Shown: positions 16,200-24,830 of the stretch, piece by piece
Layout of the letters: each line of letters opens with the position of its first letter
Position numbering within the stretch: position 1 is the stretch's first letter
Assembly: GCA_963540815.1 (NCBI GenBank)
Contig: CAUTQY010000002.1
Coordinates: 62,001 to 126,000, forward strand
Direction: 5' to 3'
Length of the DNA: 64,000 bases
From: Scybalousia_A sp963540815
GTDB lineage: Bacteria > Bacteroidota > Bacteroidia > Bacteroidales > P3
Program-made: the position numbers and the translations under genes
Notes under the pieces: model-generated
The model's database searches: none
Seen by the model: the letters and a program-made list of their open reading frames with translations, nothing else
What the model was told of the DNA's origin: nothing

Positions 16200-17741
16200 T
16201 TACTTAGCGTAATTTACTGCTCTTGTCTCACGTATAACCGTTACCTTTATCATACCCGGAAATACCATTTCTGTCTGTATTTTTTTGGACAAATCAAAAG
16301 AAAGTTGAGTTGCCTCTTGGTCTGTCATCTTATCGGCAGCAACTATTACTCTCAACTCTCTACCGGCCTGGATAGCGTATGTTTTTACGACTCCGTCATA
16401 AGACATAGCCATTTCTTCCAATTTGTTAAGACGGCTGATATACGCCTCAACAACCTCTCGCCTCGCCCCCGGCCTTGCTCCCGATATGGCATCACAAATC
16501 TGAACAATGGGTGCATAAAGACTTTTCATTTCTATTTCGTCGTGGTGGGCACCAATGGCATTGCATACTTCCGGTTTTTCTTTGTATTTTTCCGCAAGTT
16601 GCATTCCGTGTATTGCATGAGGAACTTCGGGCGCGTCATCCGGTACTTTGCCTATGTCGTGCAAAAGTCCGGCACGTTTGGCTATTTTGGGATTAAGACC
16701 CAACTCTGCGGCCATGGTCGCACAAAGATTGGCAACCTCACGAGAGTGCTGTAAAAGATTTTGACCGTAAGAAGAGCGAAACTTCATCTTACCTATCATT
16801 CTTACCAAATCGTGATGCAAATTAACTATACCAAGGTCTATACAAGTTTTCTTTCCCGTTTCTATTACTTCCTGCTCGACTTGACGCTTTGTTTTGGCAA
16901 CAACTTCTTCTATACGCGCAGGATGTATTCTACCGTCGGTTATCAATTTATGCAAAGAAAGTCTGGCTATTTCTCTTCTTATAGGGTCAAAACAAGACAG
17001 AAGAATAGCATCCGGCGAATCATCAATAATCACTTCCACTCCTGTGAGATTTTCCAAAGCACGAATATTTCTTCCCTCTCTACCTATAATTCTGCCCTTT
17101 ACCTCTTCGTTTTCGAGATTGAAAACGGACACTGTATTTTCTATTGCTGTCTCTGTGGCCGTTCTTTGTATGGATTCTACAACAATTTTTTTGGCTTGTT
17201 GGTTGGCTGTCATTTTAGCCTCCTCCTCTATCTCCATTATCTTAGCCATAGCGTCACTTTTAGCCTCGTCTATAAGAGTTTCCATAAGTTGTGCCTTGGC
17301 TTGCTCTGCATTTAAACCCGCCAACTGTTCTAACTTGTGTACGCTTTCCTGATAAATTTTTTCGACTTCTTGTTGTCTTACAGAGAGTCTTTCAACCTGT
17401 TTTTTTAGATTTTCTTTTGCTTGATTAAACTCCGCACTTTTTCGTTTAAGTTCGGCAACATCTTTGTTAAAGGCTTGTTCTTTTTGTCTAAGTGTGTTTT
17501 CGTGTTGTTGCGCTCTGCTATTTCTTTCCTGACACTCTTTTTCGTGTTCGGTTTTTAATTGAAGAAATTTTTCTTTGGCTTGCAACATCTTCTCTTTTTT
17601 TATAATCTCGGCTTTACTCTCAGCCTCTTTTACAATGTTTTCACTCTTTTTCAAAAGAGCATTGCGTACCCTTGTGGTAGAAAGCCAAAATCCCAAGCCA
17701 CAAAACGCAATCGCAACGATTATATACAATACTATCTCCAT
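16200..17741 (-). CDS. rny: ribonuclease Y
   Basis: The 513-residue membrane-anchored endoribonuclease starts bulk mRNA decay. One N-terminal membrane helix (residues 3-20) is followed by a long coiled coil (about 25-180, Lys/Glu/Gln-rich), a KH RNA-binding domain (GRIIGREGRNIRALENLTG, about 215-260) and an HD metal-dependent phosphohydrolase domain with LLHDIGK near 360 and HHDEIE further on. Length and order match the family. It is followed by a terminator and preceded by a gap that holds a likely small RNA and then zapA. Confidence 0.95.
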   Translation of the reverse strand: MEIVLYIIVAIAFCGLGFWLSTTRVRNALLKKSENIVKEAESKAEIIKKEKMLQAKEKFLQLKTEHEKECQERNSRAQQHENTLRQKEQAFNKDVAELKRKSAEFNQAKENLKKQVERLSVRQQEVEKIYQESVHKLEQLAGLNAEQAKAQLMETLIDEAKSDAMAKIMEIEEEAKMTANQQAKKIVVESIQRTATETAIENTVSVFNLENEEVKGRIIGREGRNIRALENLTGVEVIIDDSPDAILLSCFDPIRREIARLSLHKLITDGRIHPARIEEVVAKTKRQVEQEVIETGKKTCIDLGIVNLHHDLVRMIGKMKFRSSYGQNLLQHSREVANLCATMAAELGLNPKIAKRAGLLHDIGKVPDDAPEVPHAIHGMQLAEKYKEKPEVCNAIGAHHDEIEMKSLYAPIVQICDAISGARPGARREVVEAYISRLNKLEEMAMSYDGVVKTYAIQAGRELRVIVAADKMTDQEATQLSFDLSKKIQTEMVFPGMIKVTVIRETRAVNYAK

Positions 17742-17780
17742 AATTATTTAGTTTATCCTTACTCGGACAACCAAATACAG

Positions 17781-17940
17781 AAAAAAAAGAAAGCCGCATT
17801 ACAGTGTAAGACAAAGGAGTATCTGCAAAACCCCTACATAAATGATTTGGGTACCCATGAGCATCAAGTATCTGCCGTTTCATAAGAAAACCTACTAAGG
17901 TGCAGCCCGCTTTCCTCTCATCCAAGTTTTCCCTTTTTCG
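17781..17940 (-). ncRNA. ssrS: structured RNA in the zapA-rny gap, possibly 6S RNA
   Basis: The 294-bp gap has no credible ORF. On the minus strand GAAAGC (17914-17909) and GCA (17903-17901) can pair with TGC (17798-17796) and GCTTTC (17794-17789), closing a domain of about 125 nt. Eight T follow immediately (17788-17781), as in an intrinsic terminator. The enclosed part contains a small TGAT...GGGTACCC...ATCA hairpin. A long, mostly self-pairing RNA ending in a U-run beside zapA is what one expects of 6S RNA, which regulates RNA polymerase. The identity is inferred from location and shape, not from a matched sequence; the 5' end is approximate. Confidence 0.4.
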
Positions 17941-18035
17941 TAATTTAATTGTTAAGTTTGCGAACTGTTGTCTCAACACTCAATACGGCTAAATCTTCGT
18001 CTATTTCAAATAACGCTATTTCTAATCAAATATTA

Positions 18036-18482
18036 TCAAAATAAGGTTAATCCTTCCGATTTGTCTTCGTTATCAATCTTACGATACATGTCTATTTCAT
18101 TGATTTTAGTCGAATGGTCAGCAACTTCTATTTCTTTTAATTTATTTAAAGTTTCAATAGTTTCTCCTTCGTCTTCAATGGCAATATCCGGATTAAGAAC
18201 TTTATTCAATAGATTATCTATATCTTTTGCTCGTTGAATGTCTTGGTCGGAAAAAAGGTTATTCAATTGCTCCTCTTGTTTAAGATTGGCAACAAAAGCC
18301 TGTAACAAAACCATTGCCATTAAATCTTGCTTATCTCTGTGTGAAGATTTTTGAGCATAGAATTGCAGACTCTCTTTGATGGAATTGCAAGCACGCAAAA
18401 ACAAGTCTTCATCAGTAGTTTTTACCCTGACGTCATAGTTTCTTTGTACTATTTTTAGTGTTATGGTCTTAGTGTCTTCCAT
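18036..18482 (-). CDS. zapA: cell division protein ZapA
   Basis: About 148 residues. ZapA binds FtsZ and cross-links its filaments at the division site. The N-terminal beta strand region (MEDTKTITLKIVQRNYDVRV) and the following helix (EDLFLRACNSIKESLQFYA) are typical, followed by a coiled-coil helix and an acidic tail longer than in E. coli ZapA. I chose the ATG at 18482 over an upstream TTG at 18497 because it lies 11 bp after the stop of the preceding coiled-coil gene and fits the family start. Cytoplasmic. Confidence 0.85.
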   Translation of the reverse strand: MEDTKTITLKIVQRNYDVRVKTTDEDLFLRACNSIKESLQFYAQKSSHRDKQDLMAMVLLQAFVANLKQEEQLNNLFSDQDIQRAKDIDNLLNKVLNPDIAIEDEGETIETLNKLKEIEVADHSTKINEIDMYRKIDNEDKSEGLTLF

Positions 18483-18493
18483 ATTATATTCTA

Positions 18494-18781
18494 TCAAACA
18501 TTGTCCTCTTTTTCCTTAGTCAAAAGTATAGAAATGCTCTTATCTATTTTTTTCAACAAATCCTCTATTACAAATCTGTATTCGGTTAAATCCGAATTAT
18601 TATTTATTATATTGTTTTCTCTTTTATCTCTATTTTCTTCTTTAAGTCTAATAATTTCTTGTTTGAGTTGGTCAATCTCTCTGTTTTTATTCAACAGAAG
18701 TTCTTCCAAATCAATTTTTTCCAAAGCCAATTGATTTACTTTTTTTTCTATGCTTATTAGTATGGTTTGCAAATCTTCCAT
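18494..18781 (-). CDS. small coiled-coil protein upstream of zapA
   Basis: A 95-residue protein, almost entirely one predicted coiled coil (residues 5-60, with repeating Leu/Ile and Glu/Lys heptads: LILNKNREIDQLKQEI-like), ending in a short helical segment. No named family is assigned. Small coiled-coil proteins encoded directly before zapA are common in Bacteroidetes, and a role in the division ring is plausible but unproven. Two promoter motifs lie just upstream (18793-18815). Confidence 0.75.
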   Translation of the reverse strand: MEDLQTILISIEKKVNQLALEKIDLEELLLNKNREIDQLKQEIIRLKEENRDKRENNIINNNSDLTEYRFVIEDLLKKIDKSISILLTKEKEDNV

Positions 18782-18792
18782 TCAAAAAAAAG

Positions 18793-18815
18793 CAAATTTA
18801 TTTTTTGCAAATTTA
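18793..18815 (-). promoter_or_regulatory. two -7 motifs upstream of the coiled-coil/zapA operon
   Basis: TAAATTTG occurs twice on the minus strand (18800-18793 and 18815-18808), each matching TAnnTTTG. The distal copy leaves a more normal 5' leader. Confidence 0.5.
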
Positions 18816-18841
18816 AAAAATAAATTATTACTACAAACTTT

Positions 18842-20050
18842 TTAATCTATTGGCAAGGTGTGTCCCATTCTTTCTTTTTTGGTAAGAAGGTAGTTGTGAT
18901 TGTAGCCATTTGGTTCCGCAACAATAGGCACTGTTTCCGTTATTTTGATTCCAAAACCCTCTAACCCAACTCTTTTTAACGGATTATTGGTCATAAGCCT
19001 TAAATTTGTAGCCTCCATATCTCTAAGAATCTGGGCGCCTATGCCATAATTCCTTTCGTCCGGTTTAAACCCCAAAGCAACGTTGGCTTCCACAGTATCC
19101 ATACCTTGTTCTTGCAAATGATAGGCATGCAATTTATTAACCAAACCTATACCTCTTCCCTCCTGATTAAGATAGAGTATTAAACCTTTTCCCTCTTTTT
19201 CTACCATCTGCATGGCTTTATGCAATTGGTCTCCGCAATCACACTTCATGCTTCCGAATATATCACCCGTAGCACAACAGGAATGAACTCTGCAAAGGAT
19301 AGGTTCATCTTTTTTCCACTCTCCTTTTTTCAAAGCAAGATGAGTTACGCCGGTATTTTTTTCCGTATAGGCTATAATTTTGAAATTTCCCCATTTGGTT
19401 GGCAAATTAACCTCCTCTTCTTTTTCTACAAGTTTTTCGTGTTCCAAACGGTAGGCAATTAGGTCTTTTATGGCAATAATTTTCAAATTATGTTGTTTGG
19501 CAAAGTCCAATAGTTGTGACAAACGAGCCATAGAACCGTCATCATTCATTATTTCCATTAATGCCCCAGCGGGATACATACCGGTAAGTTTACACAAATC
19601 AACTACGGCTTCCGTATGTCCGGCACGTTTTAGGACACCAAGGTCTTGTGCGTATAGCGGATTAATATGTCCCGGTCTGCCGAAATCCTGAGCTTTAGCC
19701 TCCGGAGAAGCCAGCCATTTTATTGTTTCCGCTCTATCATAAGAGGAGACTCCCGTAGAGCACCCCTCCAATTTATCTACAGTTATAGTAAAAGGAGTAC
19801 CCAACACTGAAGTATTATCAGATACCTGTCTAGGTAGGTCTAATTCTTTACAGCGAGAAATAGTTATGGGAACACACAAAACACCTCTTGCATTTTTAAG
19901 CATAAAATTAACTTTCTCCGGGGTTATCTTTTCGGCGGCAATTACCAAATCTCCCTCATTTTCCCTATCTTCATCATCTACCACAATAAGAAAATTACCC
20001 TTCTTAAATTCCTCTAACCCCTCTTCTATAGTGTTTAATCTGATACTCAT
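18842..20050 (-). CDS. ribBA: bifunctional DHBP synthase / GTP cyclohydrolase II
   Basis: This 402-residue enzyme catalyses both entry steps of riboflavin synthesis. The N-terminal half (about 1-200) is 3,4-dihydroxy-2-butanone-4-phosphate synthase, with DDEDRENEGDLV near residue 26 and the RAGHTEA segment near 140. The C-terminal half is GTP cyclohydrolase II with the zinc cluster CRVHSCCATGDIFGSMKCDCGDQL-like region (three Cys ligands retained near 253-266) and QEGRGIGL. No other rib gene is near. Promoter motif at 20076-20083. Confidence 0.95.
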   Translation of the reverse strand: MSIRLNTIEEGLEEFKKGNFLIVVDDEDRENEGDLVIAAEKITPEKVNFMLKNARGVLCVPITISRCKELDLPRQVSDNTSVLGTPFTITVDKLEGCSTGVSSYDRAETIKWLASPEAKAQDFGRPGHINPLYAQDLGVLKRAGHTEAVVDLCKLTGMYPAGALMEIMNDDGSMARLSQLLDFAKQHNLKIIAIKDLIAYRLEHEKLVEKEEEVNLPTKWGNFKIIAYTEKNTGVTHLALKKGEWKKDEPILCRVHSCCATGDIFGSMKCDCGDQLHKAMQMVEKEGKGLILYLNQEGRGIGLVNKLHAYHLQEQGMDTVEANVALGFKPDERNYGIGAQILRDMEATNLRLMTNNPLKRVGLEGFGIKITETVPIVAEPNGYNHNYLLTKKERMGHTLPID

Positions 20051-20075
20051 GTTTATTTTTTCATTTAATAGAGTG

Positions 20076-20083
20076 CAAAGATA
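20076..20083 (-). promoter_or_regulatory. ribBA promoter -7 motif
   Basis: TATCTTTG on the minus strand, 26 bp before the ribBA ATG. No FMN riboswitch-like sequence lies in the short leader. Confidence 0.6.
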
Positions 20084-20154
20084 ATAAAATTTTTGCAGTT
20101 TAAATATTTTACCCTTATTTTCACATTCGTAAGATTAGCAAAAATCCATACGGT

Positions 20155-22074
20155 TTATTGATTTTCTATTTCCATTACCAAACTTTCCCATTGTGTCATC
20201 AAGTCGGCGAGTCTCTCTTTGGTATTCTGATAATCAATATAAAAACTATCGTCTTGTCCTTCAAGATTAATCTTTTGCTCCATAGCAGAAATAATTTTTT
20301 CCAAATTTTCTATTTCTTGTTCTGTTTTTTGCAAGGTACTTTTCTTTTTCCGAAAATCTCTTCCTTTTACTTTGTTTTGTTCAAACTGTTTTTTGTTTTC
20401 GGAGATAGGTTTTTGTTTTTTATCCTCTTTTGGAATATTACGAACATTCATTTCATCAAAATTATTTATCTCTTTCATTTCCAAAAAATCAAATATATCA
20501 CAATGATATTCTTTTATCTTATGGTCACTGAACTCATACAATATGTCGGTCAACCCTTGCAAAAAATCTCTGTCATGAGAGACCAAAATACAGGTACCGT
20601 CATACCTTAGAAGAGCGTTTTTTAATATATCCTTAGAATCTAAGTCCAAATGATTGGTAGGTTCATCCAAAACCAAAAGATTTACTTCCGATAACATTAG
20701 TTTGGCAAGAGCCAATCTCGTTTTTTCTCCACCGGAAAGCATCTTAACTTTCTTATCAATATCTTCTTCACTAAACAGAAAACCACCCAGAATATCCCTT
20801 ATTTTTGTCCTTACATCTCCTCTTGCAATGTCGTCTATAGTGTCAAAAACCGTTTTTTCTCCGTCTAAAAGCGCTGCCTGGTTTTGTGCAAAATAACCTA
20901 TCTTAACATTAATACCTAATGAAAACTTACCGGAATAGTCCGTTATTTCTCCGACAATAATTTTTGAAAGTGTTGATTTACCCTCTCCGTTCCTACCTAC
21001 AAATGCTATTTTTTTTCCTTTTTCTATCAATAAATCTATATTGTCCAGTACATTTTTCTCTCCGTAATTTTTTGACAATCCCTTAATATCTGCAACAACT
21101 CTGCCACAGTGAGGCGATTTTGGGAACCGAAAATTTATGGATGTCGTATCCATATCATCTATAGTTATTTTTTCCATTTTATCCAACATCTTTATTTTGC
21201 TCTGTACCTGTCGAGCCTTAGATGCCTTGTATCTGAAACGTTCTATAAATCTTTCAACCTCAGCCATTTGTCTTTGTTGATTAATCATTTGAGCATTTTG
21301 GCTCTCTATTCTTTGGCGGTGTAAATCAACATATAAGGAGTAATTAACCTTATAATCATATATTTTACCTGCTGTAATTTCTATGGTACGTTTGGTAACG
21401 TTATCTAGAAAACACCTGTCATGAGAGACCAAAACAATAGAACCGTAATATTTTGTAAGAAAATCTTCCAACCAAGAAATAGATTCTATATCCAAATGAT
21501 TGGTGGGCTCGTCCAAGAGTATTAGATTAGGTTTTTTTAGAAGTATTTTAGCTAATTCAACCCTCATTTGCCAACCACTGCTGAACTCTGTCATATTTCT
21601 ATGAAAATCCGCTCTTTTAAATCCCAAACCCAAAAGAACTTTTTCTACTTGAGACTCAACTGTTTTTGCGTCCAATAACAATAATTTTTCATTTAATTCA
21701 TTGCACTCTATTATAAGTCTTTCGTACTCCTCACTTTGGTAATCTTCTCTTACAGATAATTCTTCGTTTATTTGATTTACTCTGTTTGAATAAACTTTCA
21801 TTTCCTCAAAAGCCTTCATGGTCTCTTGTAAAACCGTTGTAGTGCAAGAGGGTATCATTTCTTGTGGCAAATAACCTATGGTTTGAAATTTGCTTATCAC
21901 GATATCACCACTTTCTGCTTCCATTTTTCCACAAAGTATTTTTAAAAGAGTGGATTTGCCTGCACCGTTTTTGCCTACCAAACCTATTCTTTCCTTATCT
22001 CCTATTGTAAAAAAGATGTTATCAAAAAGGTTATCTCCGTTGAAAGATACGGAAAGGTTATTTATATTTATCAT
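20155..22074 (-). CDS. ABC-F family ATPase (Uup/YheS-like)
   Basis: The 639-residue protein has two ABC domains and no membrane segments, so it acts on ribosomes and not in transport. Walker A GKNGAGKST near residue 37 and GRNGEGKST near 350; signature SSGWQMR in the first and LSGGEKTR in the second; LLDEPTNHLD twice. A basic interdomain linker (about 235-305, QRQMAEVERFIERFRYKASKARQ) reaches the ribosomal P/E site in this family. The C-terminal Lys/Glu coiled coil (about 540-639) is like Uup/YheS. Whether it resolves stalled translation or confers antibiotic protection cannot be told here. Confidence 0.9.
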   Translation of the reverse strand: MININNLSVSFNGDNLFDNIFFTIGDKERIGLVGKNGAGKSTLLKILCGKMEAESGDIVISKFQTIGYLPQEMIPSCTTTVLQETMKAFEEMKVYSNRVNQINEELSVREDYQSEEYERLIIECNELNEKLLLLDAKTVESQVEKVLLGLGFKRADFHRNMTEFSSGWQMRVELAKILLKKPNLILLDEPTNHLDIESISWLEDFLTKYYGSIVLVSHDRCFLDNVTKRTIEITAGKIYDYKVNYSLYVDLHRQRIESQNAQMINQQRQMAEVERFIERFRYKASKARQVQSKIKMLDKMEKITIDDMDTTSINFRFPKSPHCGRVVADIKGLSKNYGEKNVLDNIDLLIEKGKKIAFVGRNGEGKSTLSKIIVGEITDYSGKFSLGINVKIGYFAQNQAALLDGEKTVFDTIDDIARGDVRTKIRDILGGFLFSEEDIDKKVKMLSGGEKTRLALAKLMLSEVNLLVLDEPTNHLDLDSKDILKNALLRYDGTCILVSHDRDFLQGLTDILYEFSDHKIKEYHCDIFDFLEMKEINNFDEMNVRNIPKEDKKQKPISENKKQFEQNKVKGRDFRKKKSTLQKTEQEIENLEKIISAMEQKINLEGQDDSFYIDYQNTKERLADLMTQWESLVMEIENQ

Positions 22075-22099
22075 AAGTTTTTATGAAAAAACATTTACG

Positions 22100-22132
22100 A
22101 AAAAACGAGAGTGTATGATATACCACCCTCGT
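22100..22132 (-). terminator. tonB terminator
   Basis: On the minus strand an imperfect stem (CGAGGGTGGTATAT... ATACACTCG) is followed by TTTTTT, between the tonB stop (22161) and the ABC-F start. Confidence 0.5.
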
Positions 22133-22160
22133 CCAATGATTATTAACGTAAGGAATTTCC

Positions 22161-22856
22161 TTATTGTAAAACAAATCTAACCGGAAGATTAAACTGCTGA
22201 CGAACAGCTTTTCCTCTCTGTTTTGCAGGCTTCCATTTAGGCATCATTTTAACAACTCTAATAGCCTCTTCTCCGCAACCGGAACCTATGTCACGCAAAA
22301 CCTTTATGTCTGTCAAACTTCCGTCTTTTTCAACAACAAAAGTAACATAAACCACGCCTTGTTGACCTGTCTCTTTTGCTTGCGCAGGATATTTCAAATT
22401 TTTACTTAAAAATTCGTTAAGTTTAGCTACTCCTCCCGGAAATTCACTTGATGATTCCACAACGGTGAAAATAACAGTCTCTTGCTCGTCAACGATTTCT
22501 TCCTTTACCTTAACCTCAGCCTTAGGAATAAATACCTCGGCATTACCTTCATTGGCAAAGTTGTCCAAACTGAATGCATTTTGCAACTCTTGGTCATCAT
22601 CAATAATTTCAAAATCCATGGACTGTTGTTGTTCCACTTCTTGTTGAGGGGGTTCCGGCTCTTCTTGTTTTGTCTGAATTACCATTTCTTCCACCTGAGC
22701 AACAGTTTCAGTTACCAAAACGGCTTCTTCCTGTTTATCATAAGTTTTCCATTCAAAGGCCAATATCACAACGGCGAGCGCTACAACAAGACCCGCTTCA
22801 AAAAATAGCCCCTTGGTTCTTTCAAGGTTAACTTTTTCAGATTTTTTCGCTTCCAT
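22161..22856 (-). CDS. energy transducer TonB
   Basis: The 231-residue protein transmits proton-motive force to outer-membrane TonB-dependent receptors. One N-terminal membrane helix (GLVVALAVVILAFEW, about 19-36) is followed by a Glu/Gln/Pro-rich periplasmic spacer (EEPEPPQQEVEQQQ) and the TonB C-terminal domain (about 140-231) with FPGGVAKLNEFL, QGVVYVTFVVEKDGSL and GCGEEAIRVVKMMPKWKPAKQRG. This arrangement is the usual Bacteroidetes TonB. No exbB/exbD is adjacent. Several TonB copies are normal in this phylum, so no numbered symbol is given. Confidence 0.92.
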   Translation of the reverse strand: MEAKKSEKVNLERTKGLFFEAGLVVALAVVILAFEWKTYDKQEEAVLVTETVAQVEEMVIQTKQEEPEPPQQEVEQQQSMDFEIIDDDQELQNAFSLDNFANEGNAEVFIPKAEVKVKEEIVDEQETVIFTVVESSSEFPGGVAKLNEFLSKNLKYPAQAKETGQQGVVYVTFVVEKDGSLTDIKVLRDIGSGCGEEAIRVVKMMPKWKPAKQRGKAVRQQFNLPVRFVLQ

Positions 22857-23003
22857 AATACAAAAATGTATTTATTTCCAAATAAAAACTATTTTGCCAA
22901 TTCAAGTTGCTAAATTACTAATTTTAAATAATATGACAATTATTTTTTATAAAAAAATATTTATATGTTCTGTAATTTATTGAAAACAAATAATATAGCA
23001 TAT

Positions 23004-24662
23004 TTAGTACGAAAAACTACTTCCGCCAAGGAACTCTCTCATTATGGAAGTCGGAGGTATATAATTTGAATTTATTGCAACAAAATTATCCAAGAATTCA
23101 TGTAACCTACGAGCGTTTGCAAATGCAGGAGAAGTTTGTGGCACTTGCATTAACAGAGGGTCGCAATAACTCTTTAACACACCTATTTCGTACAATAAAG
23201 AGGAGTTGAAAATACTATCTGCGTTTTCTTGATAAGGAAATATATGTTTTTCCTCACCATTTCTTACGCTATTCCACATCAGAAGAGTTTTTTCGGCAGA
23301 GGCTCCCCTGTAATTGTAATCACGGACTATCCTCCTTATAAGCCTATTATCACTTGTACTTATTCTGTTATGATTATCCAAAGCAAGTTGAGTTAATGCG
23401 GACACAAATACCAAATATTTATTTTTTCTATCTATATATTTGGATAACTGAGGGTTGAGAGCATGTATTCCCTCTATAATGACTATGGTGTTATCCATAA
23501 GTTTGAGTTTTTTATTACTCTTTTCTCTCTGCCCTGTAACAAAATTAAATTTCGGTAATTCTATTTCATTTCCTTTTAACAAATCTTGCATTTGCCGATT
23601 AAAAAAATTTAAATCAAGAGCTTCCAAACAATCAAAATCATAATTGCCATCCCTATCCCTTGGGGTATGTTCTCTATTATGAAAATAATCATCCAGAGAA
23701 ATTGTTAGAGGTTTGATACCCAAAACAGCTAAATGAACTGCAATACGTTTACAAGAAGTTGTTTTTCCCGAAGAGGATGGACCTGCAAGAAAAACAAACC
23801 TTACGGTATCTCTTTTCTTATATATTTCTTTTGCAATAGTAGCATATTTGTTTTCGTGTAAAGCCTCGGAAATTTGTATTATTTGATTTTGATACCCATT
23901 ATTAACCATCTTGTTAAGAACGGGAATATATGGGACATTAAGTATTTCCACCCAATGTTTATGTTCTTGAAAAATTGAAAAAAGTTTTGGTTGTTTTTGT
24001 AATTTGGAGGGTTGCTCAAATTTTTTTTCTTCATCCGGCAGAATAAGTAAAAATCCTTTTTCGTAAGGTAAAACATCAAAAACACTTAAATACGAGGTTG
24101 AAGGTACTTTTTCACAAAATAAGGCATTGACCGTACCATCCAAAATGTCCACATCGGTATAAAGTTTTTGACGAGAGCGTATGAGTTCCGCTTTTGCTTT
24201 TAATCCCACCCTATCAAACAAATCCGCCGCATCGTTGGACTGATAAATTTTTGTCTCAAAAGGAATATCTGTTTCTACCAATTCTTGCATCTTATGTTTT
24301 ATTTCCGTTGCAATTTTGTCTTGATTTGCTTGTACGTTATACAGTTCAATATAGTAACTGTTGCTCATGGAATGCAACACGGATATTTCTCCTTTGTTGT
24401 ATAACTCCTTTATGGCTTTGTACATCAACATAATAAGGGAATAAGAGTACATTTGTTTACCAATAGAAGATTTTATATCAAAAAATTCTATTTGTTTCGG
24501 CGAGTATAGTTTATAGTTCAGATTACGTATTTTGTTGTTAATATAGGCGCCAAGTATTTGTTTGTTATCCTTTATACCGGAATAGCTTATTATTTCTTTG
24601 GCACTTGTACCGGAAGGTACGAGAAATTTTTTATCATTATTTACACAGTATATTTCTATCAT
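23004..24662 (-). CDS. nucleoside (uridine) kinase with N-terminal TGS domain
   Basis: This encodes 552 residues. The N-terminus looks like the TGS and second-additional domains of threonyl-tRNA synthetase (LVPSGTSAKEII at about 14-25; EIYQSNDAADLFDRVGLK-like region near 140), and the C-terminal half is a uridine kinase/phosphoribulokinase-type P-loop enzyme: Walker A GPSSSGKTT near 297, SLDDYFHNRE near 328, and IIEGIHALNP near 398. Such fusions are annotated as nucleoside kinases in Bacteroidetes and clostridia. The role of the synthetase-derived part is unknown. Cytoplasmic. Confidence 0.88.
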   Translation of the reverse strand: MIEIYCVNNDKKFLVPSGTSAKEIISYSGIKDNKQILGAYINNKIRNLNYKLYSPKQIEFFDIKSSIGKQMYSYSLIMLMYKAIKELYNKGEISVLHSMSNSYYIELYNVQANQDKIATEIKHKMQELVETDIPFETKIYQSNDAADLFDRVGLKAKAELIRSRQKLYTDVDILDGTVNALFCEKVPSTSYLSVFDVLPYEKGFLLILPDEEKKFEQPSKLQKQPKLFSIFQEHKHWVEILNVPYIPVLNKMVNNGYQNQIIQISEALHENKYATIAKEIYKKRDTVRFVFLAGPSSSGKTTSCKRIAVHLAVLGIKPLTISLDDYFHNREHTPRDRDGNYDFDCLEALDLNFFNRQMQDLLKGNEIELPKFNFVTGQREKSNKKLKLMDNTIVIIEGIHALNPQLSKYIDRKNKYLVFVSALTQLALDNHNRISTSDNRLIRRIVRDYNYRGASAEKTLLMWNSVRNGEEKHIFPYQENADSIFNSSLLYEIGVLKSYCDPLLMQVPQTSPAFANARRLHEFLDNFVAINSNYIPPTSIMREFLGGSSFSY

Positions 24663-24765
24663 TACCTAATTTTTTAATAAATATTTTTTGATTTATAAAC
24701 GTAATCCGTTTAAATATATTTGTTTTTATGATTTAATTTTTAACTAATCTTGTTTAGAAGTTTTA

Positions 24766-24773
24766 TAACTTTG
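24766..24773 (+). promoter_or_regulatory. promoter -7 motif of the CHU_C protein gene
   Basis: TAACTTTG 57 bp before the ATG at 24831. Its position supports that start over the longer frame beginning at 24750. Confidence 0.6.
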
Positions 24774-24830
24774 CAACAAAAGAGAATTTTTATAGTCATA
24801 CCTTGTGTAACAACATTATTGTATATCATC

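Noticed and set aside
17840..17870. GGGTACCC palindrome as an operator
   Set aside because: It falls inside the RNA candidate and forms a hairpin tip there; no repeated operator-like copies are found near other genes.
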